DNA from: Alienimonas californiensis
GTDB lineage: Bacteria; Planctomycetota; Planctomycetia; Planctomycetales; Planctomycetaceae
DNA length: 64,000 nt
Direction of reading: 5' to 3'
Assembly: GCF_007743815.1 (NCBI RefSeq)
Contig: NZ_CP036265.1
Location: forward strand, 1,018,501-1,082,500
The first letter of the stretch is position 1; each line of letters begins with the position of its first letter. A model generated the notes under the pieces. The model had not been told where the DNA came from, did no database searches, and saw only the letters and a program-made list of their open reading frames with translations. Of the stretch, positions 38,791 through 48,010 are shown piece by piece. The translations under genes were made by a program, and so were the position numbers.

Positions 38791-39023
38791 CCCCCCTCTC
38801 CCTTGAGGGAGAGGGGCTGGGGGTGAGGGTGACGCACGGTTCCTACGCCTTCGCTCGGAGATTGTGAGCCCGAAGCGCAAGCGAGGCCGGGTGATCCTGC
38901 CACGTGTATACGCCTCGGCTTGCGCCTCGGGCTGCCAATCCTGAGCGCCGACCACTGAGAGACGTTCGACAGTCACTGCCCCCTCACCCCCGATTCCTCT
39001 CCCCCAAAAGGGGGCGAGGGGGG
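38791..39023. repeat. MITE-like palindromic element, copy A
   Basis: The left end (CCCTCTCCCTTGAGGGAGAGGG then CTGGGGGTGAGGG) and the right end (CCCTCACCCCCGATTCCTCT then CCCCCAAAAGGGGGCGAGGGG) are inverted with respect to each other and each is itself a hairpin. Copy B is at 61906-62077. In copy A the middle holds an inverted repeat of the GAGCCCGAAGCGCAAGC family (38864-38934). Confidence 0.75.
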
Positions 39024-39041
39024 ATTGGAGGCCGGCCGGGG

Positions 39042-40715
39042 TCAGACTCTGCGTCGCCCCAGGCCGACCAACTCCCAGGCCTCGCGCATGCCCAGCAGGC
39101 GGGCGGCGGGCAGGAAGGCGAGGGAGCCGGCGACGACCGCGGCGAGCAGTTCCCCTTCGGCGGGCCAGCCCAGCCCCGCCGGGCCGCTCAGCGCCCGGGC
39201 GGCCAGGCAGGCCGCCGCGACCACGGCCGCCCCCGCCGCGGAGCGCCACGTCGCCGGCCACAGGGCGGCCATGCGCCACTCGGGGATCGCCCGGCGGAGC
39301 AGCCAGAGGAGGGCGAGGAACTGCCCGCAGGTCGCCGCCGTACACGCCGCCGCCAACCCGGAGACGCCCAGCGGCCAGACCAGCGCCACGTTCAACACGA
39401 GGTTCGCCCCCACCGCCCACACGCCGACCCAGACCGGCGTGCGGTGGTCGTCGGAGGCGTAGAACACGCGGGAGGCGATCGACAGCCCGCAGCCGGCCCA
39501 GGCCCCGGCCCCCAGCCAGGCGGCGGCGGCGGCGGTCTCGGCGGCGGCCTGACGGTCGAACTCGCCGTGCCGCAGCAGGGCGTCGGCCAGCAGGTCGGCC
39601 GTGAGGACCAGCCCCACGCTTGCCGGCACGCCCAGATACAGCGCCGACCGCAGCCCGGCGAGGGTGACGCCCCGCAACTCCCCCCGCGACGCCGCCGCGA
39701 ACCGCGGGAACAGCACCGTGCCGACCGTCACCCCCAGCAGGCCGACCGGGAACTGATAGAGCCGCTGGCCGAAGTACAGTTCCGACGCCGCCCCCGGCCG
39801 CAGCGGGTAGCCCACGCCGGGCAGCAGGCCGGGGAGGAACTCCGCGGTCGGGTCGTCCGCCGGGGCCGCGAAGCCCCAGGCGGCGAAGCCGTCGATCAGG
39901 GAATTCATCTGGGCGATGGACAGCCCGAACAGCGCCGGGGCGACCGCGGCCCGGATCGCCCGCAGCGCCGGCCGCGTGCCGACCGGGTCCCAGCGCCAGA
40001 CGAACCCCGCCCGCCGCAGGGCGACGGCCATCAACACGACCTGAGCCGCCCCGCCCACGGACACCGCCGCCGCGACGCTGTAGATGGCCCGCTCCGTCCC
40101 GGCCCCGGCGGCGATCCAGAGGGCGGCGCCGACGGTCCCAGCGATCCAGAACAGGTTGAGCAACACCGGGCAGAGCGCCGCCGCCGCGAACCGCCGGCGG
40201 GCGTGCAGCGCCGCGGCGTACTGGGCGCCGACGCAGGTGAAGGTCGCCAGCGGTCCGCAGGCCGCCGTCAGCCCCCACAGCAGGCGCCATTCCTCATCGA
40301 GATCGCCGACCCAGCCCAGCGCCAACGGGATGAGGACTACCTCGGCAAGCAGCGTCGCCAGCCCCACGCCGACGGTCAGCCGGCCGATCACCGCGGCGGC
40401 GAGGGCGTCCGACTCGACCTCGCCCCGATCCTCCCGAGTCTTGACCAGCGCCGGCAGCACCGCCGCCGACAGCGCCCCCTCGCCCAACAGCCGCCGTGCC
40501 AGATTGGGCAGCCGGAAGGCGACGGTGAAGGCGTCCAGCACCGGCCCGGCGCCGAACACCGCCGCCGTCGCCATATCCCGGGCGAGCCCGAGCAGCCGCG
40601 AGAGCAACGTGAGCGCCGCGACGACCGGAGCCCCCTGAAACGCCCGCCCGGTCAACGGCCGGCGGGGCCGAGCCCGCGTCGATTCGTCCGCCGGGACCGG
40701 CTCGGCCGTCGTCAC
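39042..40715 (-). CDS. murJ: Lipid II flippase MurJ
   Basis: A 557-residue, 12-14 helix MurJ/MviN-family flippase that moves lipid II across the cytoplasmic membrane for peptidoglycan synthesis. Family hallmarks are TLLSRLLGLARDMATAAVFG, DAFTVAFRLPNLARRLLGEG (the MurJ RxPNxxR motif), AVLPAL, and GVTVGTVLFPRFA. The start is GTG at 40715, overlapping the thioredoxin-like gene's TGA as GTGA. Presence of murJ supports an ordinary peptidoglycan wall. Confidence 0.93.
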   Translation of the reverse strand: MTTAEPVPADESTRARPRRPLTGRAFQGAPVVAALTLLSRLLGLARDMATAAVFGAGPVLDAFTVAFRLPNLARRLLGEGALSAAVLPALVKTREDRGEVESDALAAAVIGRLTVGVGLATLLAEVVLIPLALGWVGDLDEEWRLLWGLTAACGPLATFTCVGAQYAAALHARRRFAAAALCPVLLNLFWIAGTVGAALWIAAGAGTERAIYSVAAAVSVGGAAQVVLMAVALRRAGFVWRWDPVGTRPALRAIRAAVAPALFGLSIAQMNSLIDGFAAWGFAAPADDPTAEFLPGLLPGVGYPLRPGAASELYFGQRLYQFPVGLLGVTVGTVLFPRFAAASRGELRGVTLAGLRSALYLGVPASVGLVLTADLLADALLRHGEFDRQAAAETAAAAAWLGAGAWAGCGLSIASRVFYASDDHRTPVWVGVWAVGANLVLNVALVWPLGVSGLAAACTAATCGQFLALLWLLRRAIPEWRMAALWPATWRSAAGAAVVAAACLAARALSGPAGLGWPAEGELLAAVVAGSLAFLPAARLLGMREAWELVGLGRRRV

Positions 40716-41320
40716 TCCGCGGCGGCGGGGCGGCCACCGACGGACGGCTCGGCGTCGCCCGCCGCGCCGTTCGCGGCCCGCAGGGCCTTCGCGTCGGCGA
40801 GGAACGCGGCGGCGCCGCCGGATTCGTAGCGGTCCTGATAGTGCAATTCGCCGTACTTCGAGCCGTCGGCGCTGGTCAGCAGCACGGTCGGGTAGCCGGC
40901 CACGCCGTAGGCCTCCTGAACCTGCTGGTTGCGGGCGGCGATCTCCGGGGCCTGCGCCTTCTTATTGGGGAAGTCGAACAGCACCGGGACGAAGTCGTCC
41001 TCCAACCGGGAGGCCGGCGCCTGGGCGAACACGCTCTTCTCCAGCGCCATGCAGGGCGGGCACCAGTCCGAGCCGGTGAACAGCATCAGCACGTCCTTGC
41101 CCTCCGCGGCGGCGGTCTGCCGGGCGACGGCGAGGTCCGTGGTCCAGTCGTGGATCGGCAGCGGCTCGCCCGAAAGCGCGGCGGCCTGTTCCACGGCGGC
41201 GGAGTCCGCCAGCCCCCCGCTGCCGGAGGTGCACCCCCCGAAACCCAACGCGGCCCCGCAGGCGGCCAGTCCGCACAGCAGCGCCGGAACGAACGACGGC
41301 CGAGACAGGGAACGGGACAT
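40712..41320 (-). CDS. Thioredoxin-fold lipoprotein
   Basis: A 202-residue protein. A signal segment with Cys at the end of LGFGGC suggests lipidation. The thioredoxin-type domain has the active-site motif SDWCPPCMALEK and a later GYPTVLLTS with the cis-proline. WCPPC is found in DsbD-gamma and thioredoxin_7-type proteins that reduce or transfer disulfides in the periplasm. ATG at 41320 is preferred; GTG at 41329 is possible. It is coupled to murJ by a 4-base overlap. Confidence 0.85.
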   Translation of the reverse strand: MSRSLSRPSFVPALLCGLAACGAALGFGGCTSGSGGLADSAAVEQAAALSGEPLPIHDWTTDLAVARQTAAAEGKDVLMLFTGSDWCPPCMALEKSVFAQAPASRLEDDFVPVLFDFPNKKAQAPEIAARNQQVQEAYGVAGYPTVLLTSADGSKYGELHYQDRYESGGAAAFLADAKALRAANGAAGDAEPSVGGRPAAAE

Positions 41321-41458
41321 GAGCGGCACGACTTCGCAGCGACGGGGGAACGAACGCCCTCAGCGTAGAGCGCGCCGCCCACCCCGCCTAGATCAGCCCG
41401 GTCCGCAGCGCCCGTCCCGAGCGCCCGGTGCGGCGCTCGGGGTGCGGCGCCCGGTCGC

Positions 41459-42076
41459 CTACTTTTTGCCCAGAGCCGCCACGATTTCGTTCTCCAGCGC
41501 CGGGTCGCGGCCCAGCGGGACCCACTGGATCGGGCCGAACTGTCCGTGAACCGCCTGGAGTTCGCGGTCGATAGGCTCGCGGGCCTGGAAGGTCGCCCCG
41601 CCGGTGGTGTTCGCCACGACCCCACGGACGTCCTCCAGCTCCTTGAACGCCCGAATGGTGACTTCGTAAGCCTCCGGGCCGAACTCCCCGGCGACCGGCC
41701 GCACCGTGGCGACGACGCGGCGGCGGGTGCTCTGGAGGGTGTCTTCGAGGCGGTTGGCGAAGCCGACGCTGTCGTCCCGCCATGGCTCGCCCAAACCGCT
41801 GCCGACGACCCAGGCGGTCTCGATGGTGCCGTCCAGCTTGTTCTCCTCGGCGGTGCGAAAGCCGAAGCGGTGCAACGTGGAGACGGTCGTCTCCCAGGCC
41901 GCGTCGTAGTTCGCCGTCAGCATCACCTTGGAGGGCGCCGGGGCGTCCGGAGCCCGCACCGCCACCGCGCTACAGCCCGTCAGCCCGAGCAGCCCGGCAC
42001 CCAGCAGCAGGCACAGCGCCGCGCAGGGCGCCGCGATCGGCCGGCGAGGGGCGGGGGGAATGCGCACGGGTGCCAT
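41459..42076 (-). CDS. Lipoprotein of unknown function
   Basis: A 205-residue lipoprotein. The helix CAALCLLLGAGLLGLTGC ends in a good lipobox. The mature part (TANYDAAWETTVSTLHRFGFR, RRRVVATVRPVAGEFGPEAYEVTIRA) reads as an alpha/beta domain. The family is not recognised with certainty. It ends about 135 bases upstream of the thioredoxin-like start, same strand. Confidence 0.65.
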   Translation of the reverse strand: MAPVRIPPAPRRPIAAPCAALCLLLGAGLLGLTGCSAVAVRAPDAPAPSKVMLTANYDAAWETTVSTLHRFGFRTAEENKLDGTIETAWVVGSGLGEPWRDDSVGFANRLEDTLQSTRRRVVATVRPVAGEFGPEAYEVTIRAFKELEDVRGVVANTTGGATFQAREPIDRELQAVHGQFGPIQWVPLGRDPALENEIVAALGKK

Positions 42077-42305
42077 CTAGCAGGTCATCGGCGCCGCGGG
42101 AACGCGAGGTGCGTCCCGGCCCCGTTCACTTCGCCCCCCAAGCAGGGCCCCCCCTGAGCAGCCCCCCAAGCGGCCGTCGAGGGCCGAAGGCCGACCGCTC
42201 CGCTCTCCCGTCGGCGCCGGCGTGCATCGCCGGGAACGCATGCGACTTCGGCGGGGGGCGGGTATCCTGCCGGCCGTTCGCCCCCTTCCGTCACGTTCTG
42301 CGCCG

Positions 42306-43622
42306 ATGTCCACCGTCTACTTCCCCGAAGTCCCCGAGCCGATCCGCTACGAGGGCCCGGACAGCAAGAACCCCCTCGCCTTCCGGCACTACAACCCCGA
42401 CGAGGTCGTCGAGGGGCAGTCCATGAAGGACCTGTTCCGGTTCGCGGTGGCCTACTGGCACACCTTCCGCGGGACCGGCAGCGACCCGTTCGGCCCCGGC
42501 ACCGCCCAACGGCCCTGGGAAGACGGCACGGACTCCGTCGAGATGGACCTGAAGCGCGTGGACGTCGCCTTCGAGTTCATGCAGAAGCTCGGGGCGCCCT
42601 TCTATTGCTTCCACGACCGCGACGTCAGCGGCGCCGGGGCGAACCTCAAGGAGACCAACGCCCGGTTCGACCAGGTCGCCGCCAAGTTGAAGGAGAAGCA
42701 GGGCGAGACCGGCATCAACCTGCTGTGGGGCACGGCGAACCTGTTCAGCCACCCGCGTTATATGCACGGCGCCGCCACCAGCCCGCAGGCCGGCGTGTTC
42801 GCCCACGCCGCCGCCCAGGTGAAGAAGGCGATCGAAGTCACCCAGGAGCTCGGCGGAGAGAACTACGTCTTCTGGGGCGGCCGGGAGGGCTACTTCAATC
42901 TCTATAACACGGACATGCAGCGGGAGCTGGACCACCTCGCCCGCTTCATGCACATGGCGGCGGACTACGCCGACGAGATCGGCTTCAAAGGGCAGTTCCT
43001 GTTCGAGCCGAAGCCCAAGGAGCCGACGAAGCATCAATACGACTTCGACGTCGCCGCCTGCATGAACTTCCTGCGGATCAACGGGCTGCAGGATCGGGTC
43101 AAGATGAACATCGAGGCCAACCACGCCACCCTGGCGGGACACTCGATGATGCACGAACTGGAATACGCCCGGATTCAAAACGCCCTGGGCAGCGTGGACG
43201 CCAACACCGGCGACGCCCTGCTGGGCTGGGACACCGACCAGTTCCCCACCGATTATTATCTCACGACCCAGTGCATGCTGGTGATCCTGGAGTACGGCGG
43301 GCTGGCCCCCGGCGGGCTGAACTTCGACGCGAAGGTGCGGCGGGAAAGCTTCGAGCCGATCGACCTGTTCCACGCCCACATCGGCGGGATGGACGCCTTC
43401 GCCAAGGGCGCCAAGGTCGCCGCCGCGATCCGTAAGGACGGCGTGCTCAACGACTTCGTGAAGGAGCGCTACGCCAGCTACGACGACGGCCTGGGCGCCA
43501 AAATCGAAGCCGGCGAGGCCACCTTCGCCGACTGCGAAGCCTGGGTGACCGAGCACGGCGAACCGACGATCGCCAGCGGCCGTCAGGAGCTGCTGGAGAA
43601 CATTGTGAATCGGTACATCTGA
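42306..43622 (+). CDS. xylA: Xylose isomerase
   Basis: A 438-residue xylose isomerase (D-xylose to D-xylulose). The two metal sites and the catalytic pair are all visible: [11 protein letters not shown] (catalytic His and Asp), [15 protein letters not shown] (metal Glu, Lys), [13 protein letters not shown], and [12 protein letters not shown] (metal Asp). Length is that of class II enzymes. ATG at 42306 follows no clear Shine-Dalgarno. It is monocistronic as far as I can see: no xylulokinase is nearby. Confidence 0.96.
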   Translation: MSTVYFPEVPEPIRYEGPDSKNPLAFRHYNPDEVVEGQSMKDLFRFAVAYWHTFRGTGSDPFGPGTAQRPWEDGTDSVEMDLKRVDVAFEFMQKLGAPFYCFHDRDVSGAGANLKETNARFDQVAAKLKEKQGETGINLLWGTANLFSHPRYMHGAATSPQAGVFAHAAAQVKKAIEVTQELGGENYVFWGGREGYFNLYNTDMQRELDHLARFMHMAADYADEIGFKGQFLFEPKPKEPTKHQYDFDVAACMNFLRINGLQDRVKMNIEANHATLAGHSMMHELEYARIQNALGSVDANTGDALLGWDTDQFPTDYYLTTQCMLVILEYGGLAPGGLNFDAKVRRESFEPIDLFHAHIGGMDAFAKGAKVAAAIRKDGVLNDFVKERYASYDDGLGAKIEAGEATFADCEAWVTEHGEPTIASGRQELLENIVNRYI

Positions 43623-43687
43623 CGGCGAACTGCGGAAGCGGACGCTGAGGTCCGACGACGCCCGAGGCGAACCGGCCCCGGCGAGCG

Positions 43688-43736
43688 CCGCCGCACGGTC
43701 CGACCGGGCTCGCTGCCGGGTCGGACCGTGCGGCGG
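43688..43736. terminator. Bidirectional terminator hairpin after xylA
   Basis: The 18-base arms CCGCCGCACGGTCCGACC (43688-43705) and its complement (43719-43736) enclose 13 bases. It sits between the convergent ends of xylA and the small lipoprotein gene. Confidence 0.75.
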
Positions 43737-43748
43737 GCCTCCGTCCGG

Positions 43749-43946
43749 TCATTTGTACTCCGTGCCCCCGGACTGCTGGCGGAGCTCCTCCAGGTCCTGC
43801 AGATCTTCTTCGGACGGCTCGATGAGGCCGTCTTCGTGCTCCGCGCAGCCGGCCGCAAAGGCGACGGGCGCCGCCAGGGCCGCGGCCAACGCGGCGGAAC
43901 GGCCCAGCGAGACGAGGGGCCGGCAGGACAGGAGAGAAAAACGCAT
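43749..43946 (-). CDS. Small lipoprotein 1 beside the DUF1559 array
   Basis: A 65-residue protein: basic start, helix [17 protein letters not shown] with lipobox Cys, then a short acidic mature part ([19 protein letters not shown]). It is divergent from DUF1559 copy a with 300 bases between. Two similar-looking small lipoproteins flank the other DUF1559 copies. Function unknown. The upstream extension to 44051 is not signal-like. Confidence 0.6.
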   Translation of the reverse strand: MRFSLLSCRPLVSLGRSAALAAALAAPVAFAAGCAEHEDGLIEPSEEDLQDLEELRQQSGGTEYK

Positions 43947-44246
43947 CGGAAAACCCTGATCGTTTGGGAAGGGGAAGGGAGGCGTCGGCCGGCGGCAGCG
44001 GGCGGGGGCGACCGCTGGGCCGGACCGCGACGGCCGATCGTCAGTACACAAAGCGTCCGTGCGCCGGAACGATCGGATCGGAGAAATCTGACTCGTTTCC
44101 GAAAAAACATCGGAACCTTCCGACGCGTTGGGTGTTGCCGATGCGAAAGCGGGGTTAACTTTGCGGCGGGAGCCGTTTTTTCTAGAGCGGCGTCGTGTCG
44201 CCCTGCGGTCCCCTCTCGTCCTTTCCTTACCTTGGGAGCCTTCCAG

Positions 44247-45461
44247 ATGCGTATCCCCGCTCGGTCAAGACGGCCACGCGCCGGCTTCACGCTGATCGAA
44301 CTGCTGGTGGTCATCGCGATCATCGCGATCCTGGTCAGCCTGCTGCTCCCCGCCGTGCAGCAGGCCCGCGAGGCCGCCCGCCGCAGCCAGTGCCAGAACA
44401 ACCTCAAGCAGTTGGGACTGGCCATGCACAACTACCACAGCACGTACGAGACCTTTCCGGCCGCCGCCGGCGGCACGGGCGACGTCAGCAACGTCGCCGA
44501 CCAGTGCTACTCGGACACGAACTGGAACTGCACCAACGAGGGCGCCCTCAGCCCGCTGGTCGCCCTGCTGCCCTTCCTGGATCAGACGGCCCTGTGGAAC
44601 CAGATCAGCCGCCCGTACACCAGCCCGAAAGATCCCTCGAAGATCTTCCCCCCGTTCGGTCCCCAGCCGATCCACTGGGACTCCAACGGCTACCTGCCCT
44701 GGTTCACCCAAACGGCCGTTCTGCTGTGCCCTTCCGACGGCGCCCCGCCGCGGAACCACGCGGAAACGAACTACGCGATGAACTGGGGCGATAACGGCTA
44801 CGGCAACGGCAACCCGGCGAACTGGGACGGTGCGAGCAAGGCGCAGCGCGGCATGGCCGGCGGCGGGCGCTGGAACGACGACGGCGGGAACGGCAACGTG
44901 CACTTCGGTCTGAATGCCGCCAAAGACGGGACCACCAACACGATTCTGTTCGGCGAGATCGCCCGCGGCGAAGAACGCGCCTTCCGCGGTTCCGTCGCCC
45001 AGGACGTCGACCTCGGCCGGGACAACTCCGCCCGCACCCAGTCCAGCCCGAAAACCACCTGCCTGGACGTTGTGAACGACCCGCAGAACCCCGGATTCTA
45101 CAACCAGTCGGTCAGCGTCTTTGACAACGAGACCATTCGTCGCGGGTCCGTATGGGGGCTGGGTTCGCCGCTGTGGACCGGGTTCAACACGATCTTCCCG
45201 CCGAACGGTCCGAACTGCGACGGCGTTCAGGACACCGGCAACGATTGGTGGCGGAACCAGCACGGCGGCATCTACTCCGCCGGGTCGTACCACTCCGGCG
45301 GGTGTCAGGTGGTGATGGCCGACGGGTCGGTGCAGTTCGTCTCCGACACGATCGACACCGGGGACCTGACGCGGAACACCGTCAGTAGCGGCCAGAGCCC
45401 CTACGGCGTCTGGGGCGCGATGGGCACCCGGAGCGCCGGGGAAACCGTCACCAACAACTAA
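44247..45461 (+). CDS. DUF1559 prepilin-like protein, copy a
   Basis: A 404-residue pseudopilin-like protein of the planctomycete DUF1559 family. The type III signal [17 protein letters not shown] begins near residue 14, then the conserved [20 protein letters not shown] helix. The C-terminus has the H-X9-DG motif ([15 protein letters not shown]) and [16 protein letters not shown]. The Gly/Phe site is cut by prepilin peptidase. These proteins are abundant in Planctomycetota, with unclear surface or secretion roles. It is the first of four tandem copies; a strong terminator follows. Confidence 0.93.
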   Translation: MRIPARSRRPRAGFTLIELLVVIAIIAILVSLLLPAVQQAREAARRSQCQNNLKQLGLAMHNYHSTYETFPAAAGGTGDVSNVADQCYSDTNWNCTNEGALSPLVALLPFLDQTALWNQISRPYTSPKDPSKIFPPFGPQPIHWDSNGYLPWFTQTAVLLCPSDGAPPRNHAETNYAMNWGDNGYGNGNPANWDGASKAQRGMAGGGRWNDDGGNGNVHFGLNAAKDGTTNTILFGEIARGEERAFRGSVAQDVDLGRDNSARTQSSPKTTCLDVVNDPQNPGFYNQSVSVFDNETIRRGSVWGLGSPLWTGFNTIFPPNGPNCDGVQDTGNDWWRNQHGGIYSAGSYHSGGCQVVMADGSVQFVSDTIDTGDLTRNTVSSGQSPYGVWGAMGTRSAGETVTNN

Positions 45462-45550
45462 TTCTACGAACCGGTCGGTTGAGCGAGCCCTCGTACGGCC
45501 GAGTCCGCTCAGATCCGGCCGCACCGAACGTAGATCAGTCGGCTCCTTCT

Positions 45551-45588
45551 GCCGCGTCGCAACCCGTTGCGACGCGGCGATTTTTTTT
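45551..45588 (+). terminator. Intrinsic terminator after DUF1559 copy a
   Basis: The 13-base arms GCCGCGTCGCAAC and GTTGCGACGCGGC enclose CC and are followed within two bases by eight T. Confidence 0.92.
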
Positions 45589-45617
45589 GGAGTTCAACCG
45601 ATGAGCCGTCGCCGGGC

Positions 45618-45660
45618 AGCGGACCGGGGACCGGGGACCGGGGACCGGGGACCGGGGACC
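45618..45660. repeat. 8-bp tandem repeat, G-quadruplex-prone
   Basis: About five tandem units of GGACCGGG(G) give GGGG runs separated by ACC. Four or more G-runs on the plus strand can form a G-quadruplex. It lies in the 380-base gap between copies a and b, after the terminator. No gene is supported in this gap. Confidence 0.85.
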
Positions 45661-45842
45661 CGGCCGTCCCTGAGACCCACATGGGGACGCCGCCGGACGG
45701 CTTGCAACACGAATGCCGATTGCGTCGACCGCCCCCTCAGCGTAACATAAACCGCTTCTCGTCACAGTCGGGACTGCCAGGGCTTTCCTCCCCGATCTGC
45801 GTGGCGCCTCCTCGCGTCTCCCTTTTCCGGGATTCTCCCCCC

Positions 45843-46991
45843 ATGTCGCGCTCCCGGTCCGCCCTCGTGCGGACGTCGTCCATCCTTCGCTCCGGCTTCA
45901 CGCTGATCGAACTGCTGGTGGTCATCGCGATCATCGCGATCCTGGTGTCGCTGCTGCTGCCCGCGGTGCAGCAGGCCCGGGAGGCGGCCCGCCGCAGCCA
46001 GTGCCAGAACAACCTGAAACAGCTCGGCCTGGCGCTGCACAACTATCACAGCACGTTCAACGTGTTCCCGCTCGGACGCGGCGGCACCAACGGCACGCCG
46101 CCGACCGCGACACCGATGCCGGCCGGCAACTACACGAGCAACGGCGGCCGGCTGGGGACCCACGTCCCGCTGCTGCCGTACATGGACCAGACGGCGCACT
46201 GGAACCAGATCTCGAAGCCGTTGGTCTTCGATCTGAGCGGTACCCAAACCGCCGCCCCGTCGATGGGCGCCCGCCCCTGGGAGACCAACTACCCGCCGTG
46301 GAGGGTCCAGGTTGCGGCGCTACTGTGCCCCAGCGACGGCGCTAGCACGAGTTCGACCTCCTTGGCTGTGACGAACTATTCGTTCAACTGGGGCGACAAC
46401 GGCGACGGGATGGACGACTCCTTCGGCACCAACCCCCGGGTCCGCGGCATGTTCGGCGCGACCAACTCGTCCGGTATGCGCGATATGCGGGACGGCACGA
46501 CCAGCACCCTGCTGATGGCCGAAAACGGTCGCAGCGACGGATCTCGCTCTTATCAGGGAAGCTATGCTCAGAACTTCGGGGGGAACATCTCGAAAGCGAC
46601 GTTGATCGCCACGCCTTCGGCGGCCTGCCTCACCCCGGCCAACGATCCCGCCAACCCCGGGAAGTATATCAGCACCGCCGGCCTCCGTGGCCGCGGCTCG
46701 CGGTGGGCGGACGGCGGCGCGGCGTATACCGGCTTTACCACGATCTTCCCCCCGAACGGCCCGAGCTGCGCCGCGGACGGGACGGACTGGGGCGACGGTA
46801 TCTACTCGGCCGGGAGCTACCACACCGGCGGAGCCCAGGCGGTGTTCGGCGACGGGTCCGTCGCGTTCATCAGCGAGACGATCGACGCCGGCAACCAGAA
46901 CGCCCCCATGCCTCAGAGCGGCAAGAGCCCTTACGGCACCTGGGGCGCCCTGGGCAGCCGGAACGGCGACGAAGTGACAAACGGTTACTGA
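45843..46991 (+). CDS. DUF1559 prepilin-like protein, copy b
   Basis: A 382-residue DUF1559 protein. Prepilin signal [17 protein letters not shown] near residue 18, then the [20 protein letters not shown] helix. H-X9-DG is [15 protein letters not shown], followed by [16 protein letters not shown]. In the middle it diverges from copy a (a Ser/Gly/Thr-rich region with no extra domain). It ends at a strong hairpin. Confidence 0.93.
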   Translation: MSRSRSALVRTSSILRSGFTLIELLVVIAIIAILVSLLLPAVQQAREAARRSQCQNNLKQLGLALHNYHSTFNVFPLGRGGTNGTPPTATPMPAGNYTSNGGRLGTHVPLLPYMDQTAHWNQISKPLVFDLSGTQTAAPSMGARPWETNYPPWRVQVAALLCPSDGASTSSTSLAVTNYSFNWGDNGDGMDDSFGTNPRVRGMFGATNSSGMRDMRDGTTSTLLMAENGRSDGSRSYQGSYAQNFGGNISKATLIATPSAACLTPANDPANPGKYISTAGLRGRGSRWADGGAAYTGFTTIFPPNGPSCAADGTDWGDGIYSAGSYHTGGAQAVFGDGSVAFISETIDAGNQNAPMPQSGKSPYGTWGALGSRNGDEVTNGY

Positions 46992-47024
46992 ACCGGAGTT
47001 CCCACGGAACGGCGTGACTCTCCG

Positions 47025-47054
47025 CAGCCCCCCGCCTCTTGAGGCGGGGGGCTG
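47025..47054 (+). terminator. Terminator hairpin after DUF1559 copy b
   Basis: The 14-base arms CAGCCCCCCGCCTC and GAGGCGGGGGGCTG enclose TT, 33 bases after the stop; followed by TATTCATT. Confidence 0.88.
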
Positions 47055-47160
47055 TATTCATTGAGAGACTATCGCTGTCGTCACGGGAGCGGCGGTCGCT
47101 TTCGATCCGCGGCCTCGATCCGCTCCACCACACGGCCCCGTCCAGCTCTCCGAATCTCGC

Positions 47161-47367
47161 TATCGCAATGACCGCCTGCACGCCGCCGGTGTGATAGCTG
47201 CCGGCGGCGAGCAGGCGGTTCTGGGCGACGGCAGCGTGAGGTTCATCTCCGGAACGATCGACGCCGGCAACCAGTCCGCCGGTGTGGTGACCAGCGGCAA
47301 GAGCAACCACGGCACCTGGGGCGCCCTCGGCAGCCGCTCCGGCGGCGAATTGGTCGGCGAGTTCTGA
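47161..47367 (+). pseudogene. DUF1559 3' relic with a micro-inversion
   Basis: The frame ending at TGA 47365-47367 gives GEQAVLGDGSVRFISGTIDA, then GNQSAGVVTSGKSNHGTWGA and LGSRSGGELVGEF, an unmistakable DUF1559 C-terminus. No N-terminus or prepilin signal is present. The residues that should be SYHT read GVIA, because the 12 bases 47188-47199 are the reverse complement of the expected AGCTATCACACC. The region between the copy b terminator and this point shows no gene. Confidence 0.8.
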
Positions 47368-47413
47368 CCCGACCACGGGCCGCCCGTCAGCCCGAGCGTC
47401 ACGTTTGCTTTAC

Positions 47414-47451
47414 CGAACCGACCCGGGGGAACGTTCCCCCGGGTCGGTTCG
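47414..47451. terminator. Perfect 38-base palindrome, bidirectional terminator
   Basis: CGAACCGACCCGGGGGAAC is followed directly by its exact reverse complement. It lies between the DUF1559 relic and the convergent small lipoprotein 2. Confidence 0.85.
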
Positions 47452-47489
47452 TTCATTGACCGGACGCGGTTCCGATCGGGAATCGCCGC

Positions 47490-47720
47490 TCAGCGGCCGC
47501 TGCGGATGCGTTCCATCTCGGCACGCTCCTCCGGGGAGAGCTGTTCGACCGCAGCGTCCGCCTCGTCCACTTCCGGTGCCTCAATCTCGCCCTCCGTCAC
47601 GCCGGACGAGCAGCCTACCAACGCCGTGCACAGGCCGAGGGCGCCGAGGCACGGCAACGTGGCCGCCGGCAATGCCGCGGAAAGGACGGCGGCGGACAGG
47701 GAACGAGCGAGGCGGGACAT
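47490..47720 (-). CDS. Small lipoprotein 2 beside the DUF1559 array
   Basis: A 76-residue protein (MSRLARSLSAAVL start) with a signal helix ending in TALVGC, a good lipobox. The mature part is short and acidic (EIEAPEVDEADAAVEQLS) with a basic end (RAEMERIRSGR). It is divergent from DUF1559 copy c. Start and length follow small lipoprotein 3, which opens with MSRPARF. Confidence 0.65.
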   Translation of the reverse strand: MSRLARSLSAAVLSAALPAATLPCLGALGLCTALVGCSSGVTEGEIEAPEVDEADAAVEQLSPEERAEMERIRSGR

Positions 47721-47897
47721 GGCGGATCAATCTGACGACAGAGGAAGAAACAGGGAGGGAACGGGCCGCTTGGCCGGCCGCCTCGCGGCGGAAGGTAGGC
47801 GGGAGACGATCGCTTTGAAACGGTCGGGAGGACTCTTCGGGACGCCTTTTCGGCGGGAGAGCGGGAACTTTGCCGCATCCGGCAGGAAGTGGGGCCA

Positions 47898-47925
47898 TTG
47901 AACAACAGTCACTGTTCCGTACTCT
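47898..47925 (+). promoter_or_regulatory. Candidate promoter of DUF1559 copy c
   Basis: TTGAAC and TACTCT are 16 bases apart, 85 bases before the ATG. The spacer contains ACTGTTCCG, which recurs at the same place in front of copy d. Confidence 0.6.
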
Positions 47926-48010
47926 TCTCGCCCGTTGCGTCCCTGAGCAGCCCTCAGGGTCGACCCCAACGTCGCATTCTTCCTCGTCCCCTTCCAGTCC
48001 TCAGCGCTCC

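Noticed and set aside
38904-40829. A plus-strand frame of about 640 codons opposite murJ
   Set aside because: Arg/Gln/Pro-rich shadow; murJ motifs on the minus strand are unambiguous.
45600-45700. A small gene over the GGACCGGG repeats
   Set aside because: The translation is just RGPGTGD repeats; no start signal and no domain.
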